DNA of 64,000 nucleotides from the NCBI GenBank assembly GCA_024114885.1, contig CP099426.1, positions 1,178,001 to 1,242,000 of the forward strand, in the 5' to 3' direction. Position 1 is the first letter of the stretch. The number at the start of each line of letters is the position of its first letter. Of this stretch, positions 54,586-64,000 are shown in pieces. Position numbers and translations under genes: made by a program. The DNA comes from Septoria linicola (lineage: Eukaryota > Ascomycota > Dothideomycetes > Mycosphaerellales > Mycosphaerellaceae). The notes under the pieces were generated by a model. That model was given only the letters and a program-made list of their open reading frames with translations, was not told the origin of the DNA and did no database searches.

Positions 54586-55820
54586 TTAGACGTCCTTCAG
54601 CAACCACATCAAAGGGTTCGCCTTGACAACAGGAAGACCTTCAGTGCGGTTGACAGTCTGCTTGTAGTAGGGTTCGCATCCCGCAACAGCAGCCACGTTT
54701 GTGTCCTGCCAGATGATGAAAGCCTCGAGGGACTTCTGGGTTTCGTTCAATACCGAGAGTCCTCCACGCATGTTGATCATTTGAACCAGGCCAGTCATGT
54801 GGATATGATAATTTTCGTGCTTGCCTGAGTCTGATTAGCATGGGCAGCATGGCATTCGTGTCGTCCAAGAATCGCATCGTGCTCACCTTGCAGGCCTTCA
54901 TGACTAGCAAGAATCAGTATAGCACAGACCAGCGGGTCGGTAGTCGCTCGAGTTGGGTCGCGCAGAGCCTCGTTGACAGTGTTCAAAACGAAGTTCTTCG
55001 ACTCGAATATACATCTTGCGATGTTTCCGCTCATGCCCGAGTTGCGTACGGAGAGGATATGGCCAGTAGCAATCAGCACGGCCGCACTGACCAGCGCCGG
55101 ATCCCTTGCGATTCGCGATATCAGTGTTTCGTAGCCATATCCACGCTTATGCTCTGGCATAAATATACGCTCAAAGTCAGGAGACTGCGCGAATGCGATC
55201 CACTTGTAGTGTGCCTGTAACGTGTTACCGGCCTGTGTTCACAAGTCCGTTTGGACATTACGAGATGCTTACCATCACTGTAGAGAAATCTAGATTCAAC
55301 CGACCAAGAATGCTTGCCATGTCATCGTTTGGATCACCGGCTGCTCTTTGTCGTGCCATGTCGCTGGCCAGTTTTGAGGAGCGTATGAGGTGCGCAGAGC
55401 TTTGAGACGTCGACGATGCTGGGCTGTCGTTACGCCGCCGCCGTACTCTGCGAATGCTGCGAAGTGCTGCATGAGGATCTCCAGCAGAGCGTTCCAAGAG
55501 GCCTGTTGCGAGCTCGCCGGCTTCATCTTCCTCCTCGAGAGGGTCCTCAGCGTGAGCTGATGCCCCTTGGTCCTTGTCCTTGCGACTCAGCTCTTCCAGA
55601 ACGGTCCCGACCACGATGTCTTCATCCTTTGACTCGATGGGCGTGCTGTTGCAGCGTAGGTGTGGCCCTGTTTCTCGCGGGCATTTCGGTGTTGCAGACG
55701 TGTAACATGCGATCGGACCTCTCTGCGAATACTTTGGTCCTTTGGATTAGGCTGTCCGTCATATGTGATGAAGCTCAACTCGGTAACTTTGTCCTTGCCT
55801 TTGCCACTTCTCTGAGACAT
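54586..55820 (-). pseudogene. fungal transcription factor domain protein, no zinc cluster, frame break near N-terminus
   Basis: The N-terminus MSQRSGKGKDKVTELSFITYD.. with RREVRSHVTRLQHR is the usual start of fungal UPC2-like regulatory proteins that lack a Zn2Cys6 cluster. A second segment (upstream end near 55625, lower end 55273), in another frame, runs into ..GRLNLDFSTVM; clear introns then join exons 54887-55214 (AHYKWIAFAQ..) and 54586-54824 (..IHMTGLVQMINMRGGLSVL..). These match the fungal-specific transcription factor domain. Between the first and second segments the frame shifts by two and I find no intron with good signals (only a weak 74-nt GTTACA...CGAG candidate, which would remove conserved residues). 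So it may be a frameshifted pseudogene, an assembly error, or unusually spliced. The C-terminus is also short. Confidence 0.5.
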
Positions 55821-57294
55821 GTCGATACAGTGACTCGATCACGCAGAGGGCATGAGTAGAGTGTATGTCGGAATCATGGGCACTCGAGGGGGCGGACTGC
55901 CCAGACGACTTACTGTCATGTTCGCCCAGAGCTGCGTAGTAGCTGGGTCGTCTAAGCCTAGATTCTTAGGTCGTTCAGTGTAAGCTCAAAAGTTTGTTGC
56001 CCGCGTGTCGATCGAGATGCGCCATCGTGCCCCGTGCATGGCCCAAAATTTGACCTCGCTGCTTCTTTGGCTTGGACATTTGGGAACTCATCAGCAGCAC
56101 GTTGCTGCTCAGCTTATGACACTCGACGCAGCCATGTTTGGCTTGTCTGAATTGCAGCAAGTCCACGGTAGAAGATTTGCATCTTTGGGAGTTTGGCGGT
56201 CTGGCCGGAGATCAGAGCAGCCACTTCTTCGGACCCTAAGTTAGCTCTTGGTTCCAGTCGGCAGGTCAGATCGCAGAGACAGAGCGGTGTCGGTATGTGC
56301 CACGTACCACGTCGCCTCTCGCAAAGCTATCTGCCGCCGTAAGAGTGCAATAAGAGGCTCGGGGGCGGCAAATGCACTAGGAATCATCCCGATCTAGGCT
56401 TTGCTGTCTTTGCACTACAGTGTGCGAAACGTGCTACGACAAACGCACCTGGGCCTGTCTGGAAGTCGTGCGCTGGCGTGTATTATCAATGAGTAGCGCG
56501 TGGAATACTCAGCACGAGGCAACCCATTAAGAGCAGCGCGGGACACCGTACGAGGTGAGATAGCTCAATGGCAAGCCATACTCCGACCGAGATAACATGG
56601 CAGGTTGTCGGCATTATATGCATTCTGCTTGAGTACAGCTACACTATCGAATACGGGTGCACGTCGTGCTCCATATGGAACTTCCAATCCTGGCAGAAGA
56701 TCCGGCTGCATCAAGTCTGGACAATAATCACACAGGAGCTTTCACGTATGTCTGTACCGGCTGTTGCCAAAATACTGATCTGGTCGTCAAAGGCCGATCC
56801 ACGCGTTACTTCGGGTTTGCCACTCTGCCATTCAACAGAACCACGTGCTACATGCTCCATGAGCGGCATGTCCAAAAGCCGGGTCCTGCTCCGGTCACAA
56901 GTCTATCTCATGCGTCTTGATCGAGTACGAGAGACGTCTGTCTACTGTGCTAGTCTCTCGTGCGCTGATTGGTCGGTGTAAATATTGCCTCGAAAGGGCA
57001 TAGATCGTCAGCTCAAGCATACTGCACGACCTCACACGCAGCAAGCCTGGCATACGAGTGTCGTTAGGCTCAGGCTTTCGTCTACAGTCTTTTCTGTCTT
57101 CGACGGACGTGGTGCGTTGTCCAGAATGTACTGCCCTGATCTGGTAGCTGCTGACTATAGTGCCAGAGTCTGAGCACGACTATGCTACATGAAGACAGAG
57201 CAGTAAACTCATATCCACCGAACGTCTACGCGGACGACGTTGCACCATTGCAGAATCTTCAGCCATTTGGTGTTGAGCGGAGATCGTCGCCATG
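55821..57294. other. intergenic
   Basis: 1.5 kb between divergent genes; frames such as 56568-56981 are not family-like. No supported gene. Confidence 0.45.
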
Positions 57295-59049
57295 ATGCAT
57301 GCAATTTGTGTCACATATAATAAAGGTGCACTGGGCACATCATATTCGCCATGGAACGATCATGGACTACACATCTTTCATCTTAGTCTCTTAGACAATC
57401 CTCCAGATGATGTCAATCAGCTTGTGAGTTGATACAAGACATATTTGGTGCTGTCACTGACATGCTCGATCGAGATACTTATCGATGTCGACCACTCTGA
57501 CCGCTCGATCTTATGGAAAGATTACGCGTCGATCGTCAGAGGCCCAGCAGCGGGCCTTCGATTGGTAGGCGTCCGTCAACAAGAGTGCGTGGCTATCATC
57601 TCCCCGAATGACATCTATTATGGAGTGCTTGCAGATGCCATCATAGCCGCTGGAGCCATCTTTGCTGGCATCTCAGCAGTAGCAACAGTGCAGGAGATCG
57701 AAGGGAATTGTGCAGCTGCCCAGGTGGAGTGGGTATTCGCCGCAGCAGAAGTCTTCGACAAGGCTTCTGCAGCAGTAGAGAGAGCTGGAATACCCCGAAA
57801 GCGAGTGCTTTTGTTCGACCCACCTGGATTGGAAGGAAGTCACACGGCCGGACCGCGTACTAGAACGTTTTGCGGCATCCTGCGAGATCACAACGAGCAG
57901 ACCTATGTCAATCCAAACATTGGTCACGACCCTCAGATCCGTCTGGCAGCACGATGTTTTACCAGCGGTACAACAAGCTCCACCAAAGCAGCCAATATTT
58001 CCCATGCTACTCACATCGCTCGCGCCAAAAGCCAATACATCCTCCCCTGGACAGGAAATAGCTTCAGACACCTCCACTACATCAGTATGCATCACATTAG
58101 CGGTATGGTGCAGTGTCAGCGCACAGCTATGGGCCAATCTCAGATGTTCATCACGAGGTGTGCAGACTTTGTGCAGATCTTGGACATGATCCAGGAGCAC
58201 AATATCATGAGTATCCTTTTCCCACCAAGAACGATGATTGCTGTGACAGACTTGATAGAACGTGAAACTAGACCTATGAGCTCTGTCAAGTCAATTATCA
58301 CTCTTGTTAGAGGCAGCCAGATCCCAAACGAAGCAATGGGCGCTTATGGAGCCATGTCCACACAGCCACTATTCAGCTACGGCTCGACCGAGGGCGGTTT
58401 CATATCGATAGGAGCTTGGTCCAGCGCTCCCTCCGATAAGCCGCAAGGTTATGTGGGGTTTGTGGTGGAAGATTGCTCAGTCAAGATCATAGACCCCGAG
58501 AGCAACCAGCAGCAGGCGAACGGGGCTGATGGTGAGATCTGTGTACATGGACCATGCGTGTTCGATGGCTATTGTGGCAATGGCAAAGCCACGAAAGAGG
58601 CTCATGTGATCGATGCCAGCGGTAAGCGCTGGTTCCGAACTGGAGACAAGGGAAGGCTATCCGAAGACAACAGACTTTGGGTCACTGGACGGTATAAAGA
58701 AGTATTCAAGGTCGACACAGTAGAGGTCTCTCCAGCAAAAGTCGAGTTGACACTTATCAAGCACGCTGCGGTCAAGGATGCTGCAATCGTGGCAACAGAG
58801 GATCGCCACGGCGAACGATACCACGAAGTGAAGGCATTTGTGGTGAGAGAGGATAACGCCGACGTGGAAGCGCAAGAGCTCGTGGACTTTGTGGCGGGCA
58901 AGTTGACTGTGCAGAAGGCTCCAACAGGGGGAGTCAGCTTCGTCGATGAGATTCCCAGAAATCCTATGAAGAAGGTCATTGCCAGGCAGCTTATTGACGA
59001 GAATCGTTTGCCTGGATCGGAGGATTATCTAGACGCCCAGACGCGTTGA
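57295..59049 (+). CDS. acyl-CoA synthetase-like ANL-superfamily protein with altered P-loop
   Basis: Modelled as two exons, 57295-57423 and 57475-59049, with a 51-nt intron (GTGAGT...ATCGAG); 567 aa. Exon 2 alone has no ATG start at its head, so the upstream exon is needed, but the first 30 residues are unsure. The AMP-binding domain runs from about 50. Core A5 YGSTEGG, A7 RTGDKG and A8 GRYKEVFKVDTVEVSP are good, and the C-terminal PRNPMKKVIARQL supplies a lysine. But the A3 phosphate loop is FTSGTTSSTKAA (205-216) instead of SGTTGxPKG. In fungi such proteins are often acyl- or aryl-CoA ligases in secondary or aromatic metabolism. Activity is uncertain. Confidence 0.75.
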
Positions 59050-59382
59050 AGCGGAGTCTAGAGGCCTAGATATAGACATAGACGAGTCGCGTTAGCTTGC
59101 ATGATTGGGGCCTCTACGTTAGATGATCGCCTTTGTAAATCTGCTCCATGCCCAAGAGGTCCGGCAAGGATCCTGCGATGGAAGTGGAACGGGACACTTA
59201 TGCCGAGGGACGCGCTGAACTTCTCACGCAACAGTGACTGATTTGCAACCGCACGATGGAGCGATAGACAACATGCTCGTCGGAATGTAAGATGCATGGA
59301 TTTCAGCTTGCGCTGTCGGCCTGGCACCGCTTACACGCGTTCTCTGTTCAAGGACTCGGCGCAGCACCACCTGCCCAATCGA
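59050..59382. other. intergenic between convergent genes
   Basis: 333 bases; only 3' flanks seen. Confidence 0.5.
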
Positions 59383-60834
59383 TTACCGTCGCTGCTGAGC
59401 AACACCATTGAACGCAATCAAATTCGACGTCCCACTCGTAAGCGGTGTCCCATCATCATTCTTCAACTGGTTCTTAGTAGCCAGTCCTTGCATCTGCTGG
59501 CACAGCGTCTTGGCAACATACTTCGAAGAGTCCAACCGAAGTAGATATGCTGCGAGCCCAGCGACATGCGGCGCTGCTTGACTAGTACCTGTCATTTCGC
59601 TGACAGCATCTGGTCCAGTGTTCGCTGCGGCGATGATGCGGAAACCTGGAGCGTACAGAGCGACTTTGGGTCCGAAATTGGAGAACGTGTTAACAGTCTG
59701 TGTAGAGAGTGGATGTTAGTAAGTGCTTGAGTGAAAGTAAAGAGAAGTGGTGGATGGTGAACGTACATTGATGTATGTCATAGACCCAACCGCGCACGCT
59801 CCGGGCGCTGAAGCTGGCGAGTAATAGTTCGCATCAGACGCATAGTTTCCTGCAGCAACGACGACGAATAGTCCGGCTTTTGCAAGAGCATCGTTGAGAA
59901 TTTGATCGAACGGGCCATCGAAGCTCAGATTAACGACTGACTTTCGACGACGCTTATTATTTGTTGCGTCTTTGTGGATCCATTCCAGTGCTTGGAGTAC
60001 TACTGACGTGTCGCTTGAGCCGTCCGCAGCCAAGGCTTTGACTGACATGAGTTTTGTCTTCTTGGCTACGCCGTAGCGTGTACCGGCGATGAGGCCTGCG
60101 ACGTTCGTGCCTGGACGCTATTAGGTTGGAACTGTTAGGTGTAAGTGGTGGAGCTGGCCTCACCGTGTCCGTTACCATCCTCGAATCCTTCTCCAGCAAC
60201 GAAGTTGGCGCCATTTACGGCCCGACCGCGGAAGTCGTTATGAGCTGTGTATACGCCCTATGAACACTGATCAGCGTTCCTTCGATTGAACAGCAGTCAT
60301 AGTAAGCCAACTCACAGTATCAACAACATACACCGTCGACCCCAGTGCAGCAGAAGGGTCGTACTTATACTCTGTCAAGTTTTCGGGAAAATCACGACTG
60401 CTGTACGTCCACTTCTGGTGCGAGATTCGATCAAGGCCCCAAGTCCCGTCCTTCTGCGTAACAACTTTGCTCGCCGTAGCGCCATAGCCTTTCGGAGCTA
60501 CCACCACAGCAGCTCTGAGCACTGTAGCCGGCTGGACAGAAACCAAAGAGCTGTAATCAGCTAGCGAGTCAATAGCAGAATCATTCGCCTTGACAGTGAA
60601 TCCTTTCACGAGTCCATCGAGGTTGAACGCAGTTTTCTTGTCGACTTTGATACCGGATACATTGCTAAGTTTCTTGATGAGCGCGTCGTTGAGGACAGCC
60701 TGTGGCGCGAGTTGGACGATCCATTTCCCAGGCACAATCTCGCCGTTGATGTCTGCTCGTTTAGAGATAGTGGGTTTAGAATATACTGCGGATATAGACA
60801 AAAAGAGCGTGATGATGCCGTACATGGTCAACAT
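59383..60834 (-). CDS. subtilisin-like serine protease, proteinase K type (S8A)
   Basis: Four exons: 60316-60834, 60164-60257, 59767-60110 and 59383-59697; introns of 58, 53 and 69 nt; 423 aa. Start set at ATG 60834, because the longer frame begins with GTG; this gives a clean signal peptide (residues 1-19). An I9 inhibitor prodomain follows (about 30-115, GKWIVQLAPQ). The catalytic triad is complete: Asp172 in YVVDTGVYTAHNDF, His204 in GHGTNVAGLIAG and Ser358 in GTSQAAPHVAG, with the oxyanion Asn in VVAAGNYA. The enzyme is secreted and probably self-processing. In saprobes or plant pathogens such proteases feed on host or substrate protein. All residues for activity are present. Confidence 0.93.
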
Positions 60835-61208
60835 GATGATGGCGATGGAGAGAGCATTGGCAAGGGAGATGGAGGACGGACTACTGCGAGTCGCCACGTT
60901 TTCTGCTCTGTTCGTACAGGAACCCGTTGTGGGATAACGTGTGGTGGCGCTGCGGGATAATGTGAGTGCCGTGCGCCACCGAAGTCAAAATGTGATATGT
61001 CTTGGTCTGGCCAGCGCCCCTAAACACAGATATGCATTGTAGTGAAGAGACGACAGGTCTCTTCGAATCATCCTCAGTTGTGATATGTTGAGCATGCAAT
61101 CGTAGTTCGACAGTCGTCAACGGCGCTTGCTTTATGACGGTGAAGGATATTGGTGTGACGGCAGGATAGACCTGTCAAGTTACGTTGTGTTGTCATAATT
61201 TCATGATG
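60835..61208. other. intergenic
   Basis: 374 bases between the subtilase start and the Sen34 stop, both minus strand; should hold the subtilase promoter. Confidence 0.5.
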
Positions 61209-62180
61209 CTACATGCCAGCCCATTCGACACCGAAGGCTCTAAGACTAGCATCTTTGGCATTGCCGTCTGGCTTCTGTTCTTCGCCACCGACGAGGAAGC
61301 CTTTCTTGACGCCAGTGCCTAGGCGGCCGCCACCGACCAGATCAATCAAGCTGAACTCCTGGTCCCAATCCATGCCCCTGCACAGAAAGTGCGAATGGAA
61401 GCGAAGGGGATCGCCAGGATAAGCCATGTATTGACAGCCAAAGCGCAGACCAGGAGCCATGAAGTAGCCGTGTTCGTGCAGGTGCTTGTACAATGGGTAC
61501 GATGTGGGCACCTGTGGCAGCTCGGCGCTGTCTGGCTTTCCAATCTTCAGCGGAGGCTGTGAAGTGGTTGGTGTGACGCCGTAGGCCTCGTGCGCGACAG
61601 AAGTGGTCCGTGCTACACCGGACGTGCCTTCAGACGCGTTAGCTGGCGCACTGAACAGCAGCTCATCCTCGTCGACAGCATCAGCAGCAGTCTCTACCTT
61701 CGGCGCTTTCTTCTTACGACTCGGGCCTGGAGCGAACATGTCGTCAGGAATGTCATTCCAGTTCTCCGTGCTCGTCTGCTTCTTAGACAGAGCGGCCTTC
61801 TTCCTGTCGTCACTCCTCTTGCTGGCATCGAGCGCTGCACGCTGGCCCTGTTTTCGCAGCGCCATCTGGTATGCACGCCGCTCTTCGTCGCTCAGCCCGT
61901 TCCCGAGGAAGTTGCGCTTGTGCTCGGCTGTGTCATCAACAATGTAGGCAACGTTCTTCTCGACCAGCAACCGCGCCTCTTCGGGCATCAGCTCAAGCGG
62001 CAGACCCAGAAAGACATTCTGCTGCGAGGCTTGAGGCAGTGTGCCCATCAGCACGCCACTGATGTTATGCTCTCGGCGCAGATATGTCACATGGTTGACA
62101 TCGTATAACACGAAACGGTGGGCGAGCTTGAAAATTGGGATGGGCGCAGTGACCGTGGCTGTGCCATCGGAGGTGGACAT
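61209..62180 (-). CDS. sen34: tRNA-splicing endonuclease subunit Sen34
   Basis: A single exon of 323 aa from the preferred ATG MSTSDG; 26 more codons are open upstream but resemble no homologue. The C-terminal nuclease domain contains YPLYKHLHEHGYFMAPG, the FHSHF histidine region and ..LGTGVKKGFLV with the catalytic Lys, matching the Tyr-His-Lys triad of Sen34. The N-terminal domain has VLYDVNHVTYLRREHNISG. A hydrophilic central insert with KKK and acidic clusters (about 125-210) is as in fungal homologues. Sen34 cuts the 3' splice site of intron-containing pre-tRNAs, together with Sen2, Sen15 and Sen54; in yeast the complex sits on mitochondria. Confidence 0.93.
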   Translation of the reverse strand: MSTSDGTATVTAPIPIFKLAHRFVLYDVNHVTYLRREHNISGVLMGTLPQASQQNVFLGLPLELMPEEARLLVEKNVAYIVDDTAEHKRNFLGNGLSDEERRAYQMALRKQGQRAALDASKRSDDRKKAALSKKQTSTENWNDIPDDMFAPGPSRKKKAPKVETAADAVDEDELLFSAPANASEGTSGVARTTSVAHEAYGVTPTTSQPPLKIGKPDSAELPQVPTSYPLYKHLHEHGYFMAPGLRFGCQYMAYPGDPLRFHSHFLCRGMDWDQEFSLIDLVGGGRLGTGVKKGFLVGGEEQKPDGNAKDASLRAFGVEWAGM

Positions 62181-63345
62181 TGTGTCTTTACTGCGAACTG
62201 TAATGACTGTAGCCATAGTCAGCATATTGCGTCTGCGAGAAACGACGTGGTCATGCAAGTTGAGGCTGCGGTGTGTATCATAAAGAGCATAGCAATTTTT
62301 TTCTCGTCAATAGCGTGTAGCTTCAGGGGATTGACAGATTATAAAAAGTGTTTAATCATGTGAGATGGAGTGAAGGTGGAGAATAAGACGTACGTGATGA
62401 TTCTGTGCTCGCTCCGTGGAGATCGAGCGCGTTATTGTTGTTCAGCTCATGTTGTCGATGCCGGATGCATGAGTAACAGCCGAAGTGGTGGATTTTGCTG
62501 AGGCAGGCGCGAAGGGCGCTCGGTGCCTTTTCTTGGCAGCTGCGGACTTTCCAATTTTCTCTCCTCCGAAGCTTCCTCGACTTCACTTCCACATCAACCA
62601 CATCACCTTGTCACGCCGACAAATGCTTTGCTCGACGTCCAGAGACCTTGAATGAGGAAGGTCAAACGGCCTCGATATCCACGCCGACTATGTGTCAGTA
62701 CGTCCGAACGGCGGAAAGCACCGACGCGTCGCGAATCATCGAGGGCTTTGCACCTTGATCTCATGGAACGCGCATCTCTAATGCCAGTCGCGTTGTGAGG
62801 GTCAGCTATGGTAAGCCAGCACCTACCGCCCACCTTCAACTAACTGATGATTCCTTCACAATTATGTTCCGGTGATTCTCATGATCCAAGAACAAAACAT
62901 GCATCACCATCTGATCTGCACCCAAAACCTGTTACGTTCGTCTTTTTGCAATTCCTTGATCATGACTGACCATCAAATAGCGGACCAGCTCTCAAGCCAT
63001 AGCCAGTAACGACGCCTCATTCACTGAGCATCGAACGAGCCTGGTAAGCCAATGCCCTCTCCCTTCACCGCCCGCTTTCATGATGAATGGTTTTTTCCAG
63101 TTCTGCTTCTGAACTACAATGAGGATATTTTAACCATCTTACCAAAACCTTGTCTGATCATTGCGATCTACCACCACACAATTTCTGGCTATCTTGCTCT
63201 TGCACCATTCTAACTGTGCGACAGATACTTGGATCCACCACCGCCGCGACATCGTTCCACGTCTTATGGTAAGCTCGCACTTCTCCTTGCTCGACCTGTT
63301 CAAAGATGACACCTAGTCTATCCATTCAACGAACTTGATGTAGCC
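62181..63345 (+). other. possible intron-rich 5' leader
   Basis: Three GTAAGC donors at 62811, 63044 and 63269 are each followed by a branch-like site and an acceptor: CTAACTGATG with ..CCAAG (62890) or TGACTGAC with ..AAATAG (62980); TTCTAACTG with ..GACAG (63224); and ..CCTAG (63316). The exons between them do not form one open frame, so they are best read as untranslated leader or non-coding RNA. Confidence 0.35.
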
Positions 63346-63552
63346 ATGTCTACCGAGTCGCCCTCTCTGTACCGTACCTTTGAAGCTTCGGCTGAGATGG
63401 GAGGATCGGTTGTGGAGTTACGGCAGCATGTGAAGCTTCGGTTGATCATGTGGCTGTGTAATGTGATTTCAGAGCGTCGGACCGTGCCATTCGTCTTGAG
63501 TGGCATTGGCGAGACGCCGGCGGACGGGCATGCGTATAAACGGCTTGTCTGA
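63346..63552 (+). CDS. small hypothetical protein, possible terminal exon of an intron-rich gene
   Basis: ATG with good context opens a 68-codon frame, MSTESPSLYRTFEASAEMGG.., ending in TGA. The segment LRQHVKLRLIMWLCNVISERR is amphipathic and might be a helix. The frame stays open upstream through the last intron acceptor (63316) to about 63214 but without another ATG that can be joined. No family recognised; could also be non-coding. Confidence 0.3.
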   Translation: MSTESPSLYRTFEASAEMGGSVVELRQHVKLRLIMWLCNVISERRTVPFVLSGIGETPADGHAYKRLV

Positions 63553-64000
63553 GCACACATCTCATGCATATTATGCTTACGGGACACTGGTGTAGAGCCA
63601 CAGCTGACATGTCTCAGCTTCACTTCGCAACACCGGTCCTCTCGTAGGTCCTATGATTGACCTCCTACCACGCCCGTAAGGCTAAGGCCACTGTCCCAGT
63701 TGTGTGACAGCGCAGTACCATCGCTGAGATCAGCTCTCTTCAGCGACCGCTTCCTCTGGCGTGTAAGGTAGGAGTACAGTAATGACTGCGTATCAGTCTC
63801 TAGCATTCGTGATTCAGACAAATATGTGGCGCCCTCTCCGCAACTGACGGAGCCTTCGCTCGACGAGGAGGCATCGATGGGATGCTACATTCAAATACTG
63901 CCACAGCATCGTTAGCGGCTGGAGTGTTGTTCCGCATTCGGACATTGCAGCCGGCGGGAAGGCACATGAGTCCTTGCTGGGCCACTTCGCTGTTCTGTCT
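63553..64000. other. no supported gene at the right edge
   Basis: Short frames only on both strands. Confidence 0.45.

Noticed and set aside
57445..57474. Start of the acyl-CoA ligase frame at 57445
   Set aside because: The codon is TTG and lies in a likely intron (57424-57474); an upstream exon gives an ATG.
60835..60897. Extra N-terminal 21 codons of the subtilase
   Set aside because: The frame would begin with GTG; the downstream ATG gives a normal signal peptide.
63214..63345. In-frame Pro/Arg-rich extension of the small ORF at 63346
   Set aside because: Joining it to any upstream exon creates a stop codon (TG plus A at the junction), and no ATG precedes it.

Overview
The window looks like nuclear DNA of a filamentous ascomycete (Pezizomycotina; a Dothideomycete is my guess, not proven). 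Genes lie on both strands, are interrupted by short GT-AG introns (about 48-145 nt) with CTRAC/TACTAAC-like branch points, and encode typical fungal families: a two-subunit ATP-citrate lyase, a pisatin-demethylase-type P450, a Mep2-type ammonium transporter, an Asp f 3-type peroxiredoxin, PPG1 phosphatase and a UPC2-like transcription factor domain. I see no CRISPR array, tRNA, rRNA or transposon. Exon models were built by hand from reading frames, splice signals and protein-family continuity.

Left part (1-13.3 kb): a poorly resolved locus with a tiny hydrophobic ORF, a MAPEG protein (-), a membrane-anchored histidine-phosphatase-fold protein with altered catalytic residues (+), the spliceosomal protein SmF (-), then the divergent pair ACL2 (-) and ACL1 (+), which together make cytosolic acetyl-CoA, and the wybutosine enzyme TYW2 (+).

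Accessory-looking part (14-26 kb): a secreted PAN/Apple-like protein with a Ser-Thr-Thr-Pro repeat, a phenol-2-monooxygenase (-) divergent from a cytochrome P450 (+), an ammonium transporter with GATA sites upstream, and NADPH-cytochrome P450 reductase, the redox partner of P450s.

Central part (26-49 kb): a 2.9 kb gene-poor stretch, an RBMS-type RNA-binding protein, the giant single-exon cell-morphogenesis protein Mor2/Tao3/Furry (2606 aa), a peroxiredoxin, a small basic protein next to a single-pass membrane protein, phosphatase PPG1 (-) and a serine/arginine-rich low-complexity protein.

Right part (48-64 kb): a GNT1-like type II glycosyltransferase (-), a small multi-pass membrane protein (-), a vacuolar Ca2+/H+ exchanger with a 4-nt first coding exon (-), a zinc-cluster-less transcription factor domain protein with a broken or unresolved frame (-), an ANL-superfamily acyl-CoA ligase-like protein with an aberrant P-loop (+), a proteinase-K-type subtilase (-), tRNA-splicing endonuclease subunit Sen34 (-), and a small, possibly multi-intron transcription unit near the right edge.

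Most genes are housekeeping. The most unusual signals are proteins that keep a fold but lose catalytic motifs (histidine phosphatase, ANL ligase, GT), micro first exons, and the monooxygenase/P450/CPR neighbourhood. No convincing wholly new system is visible.
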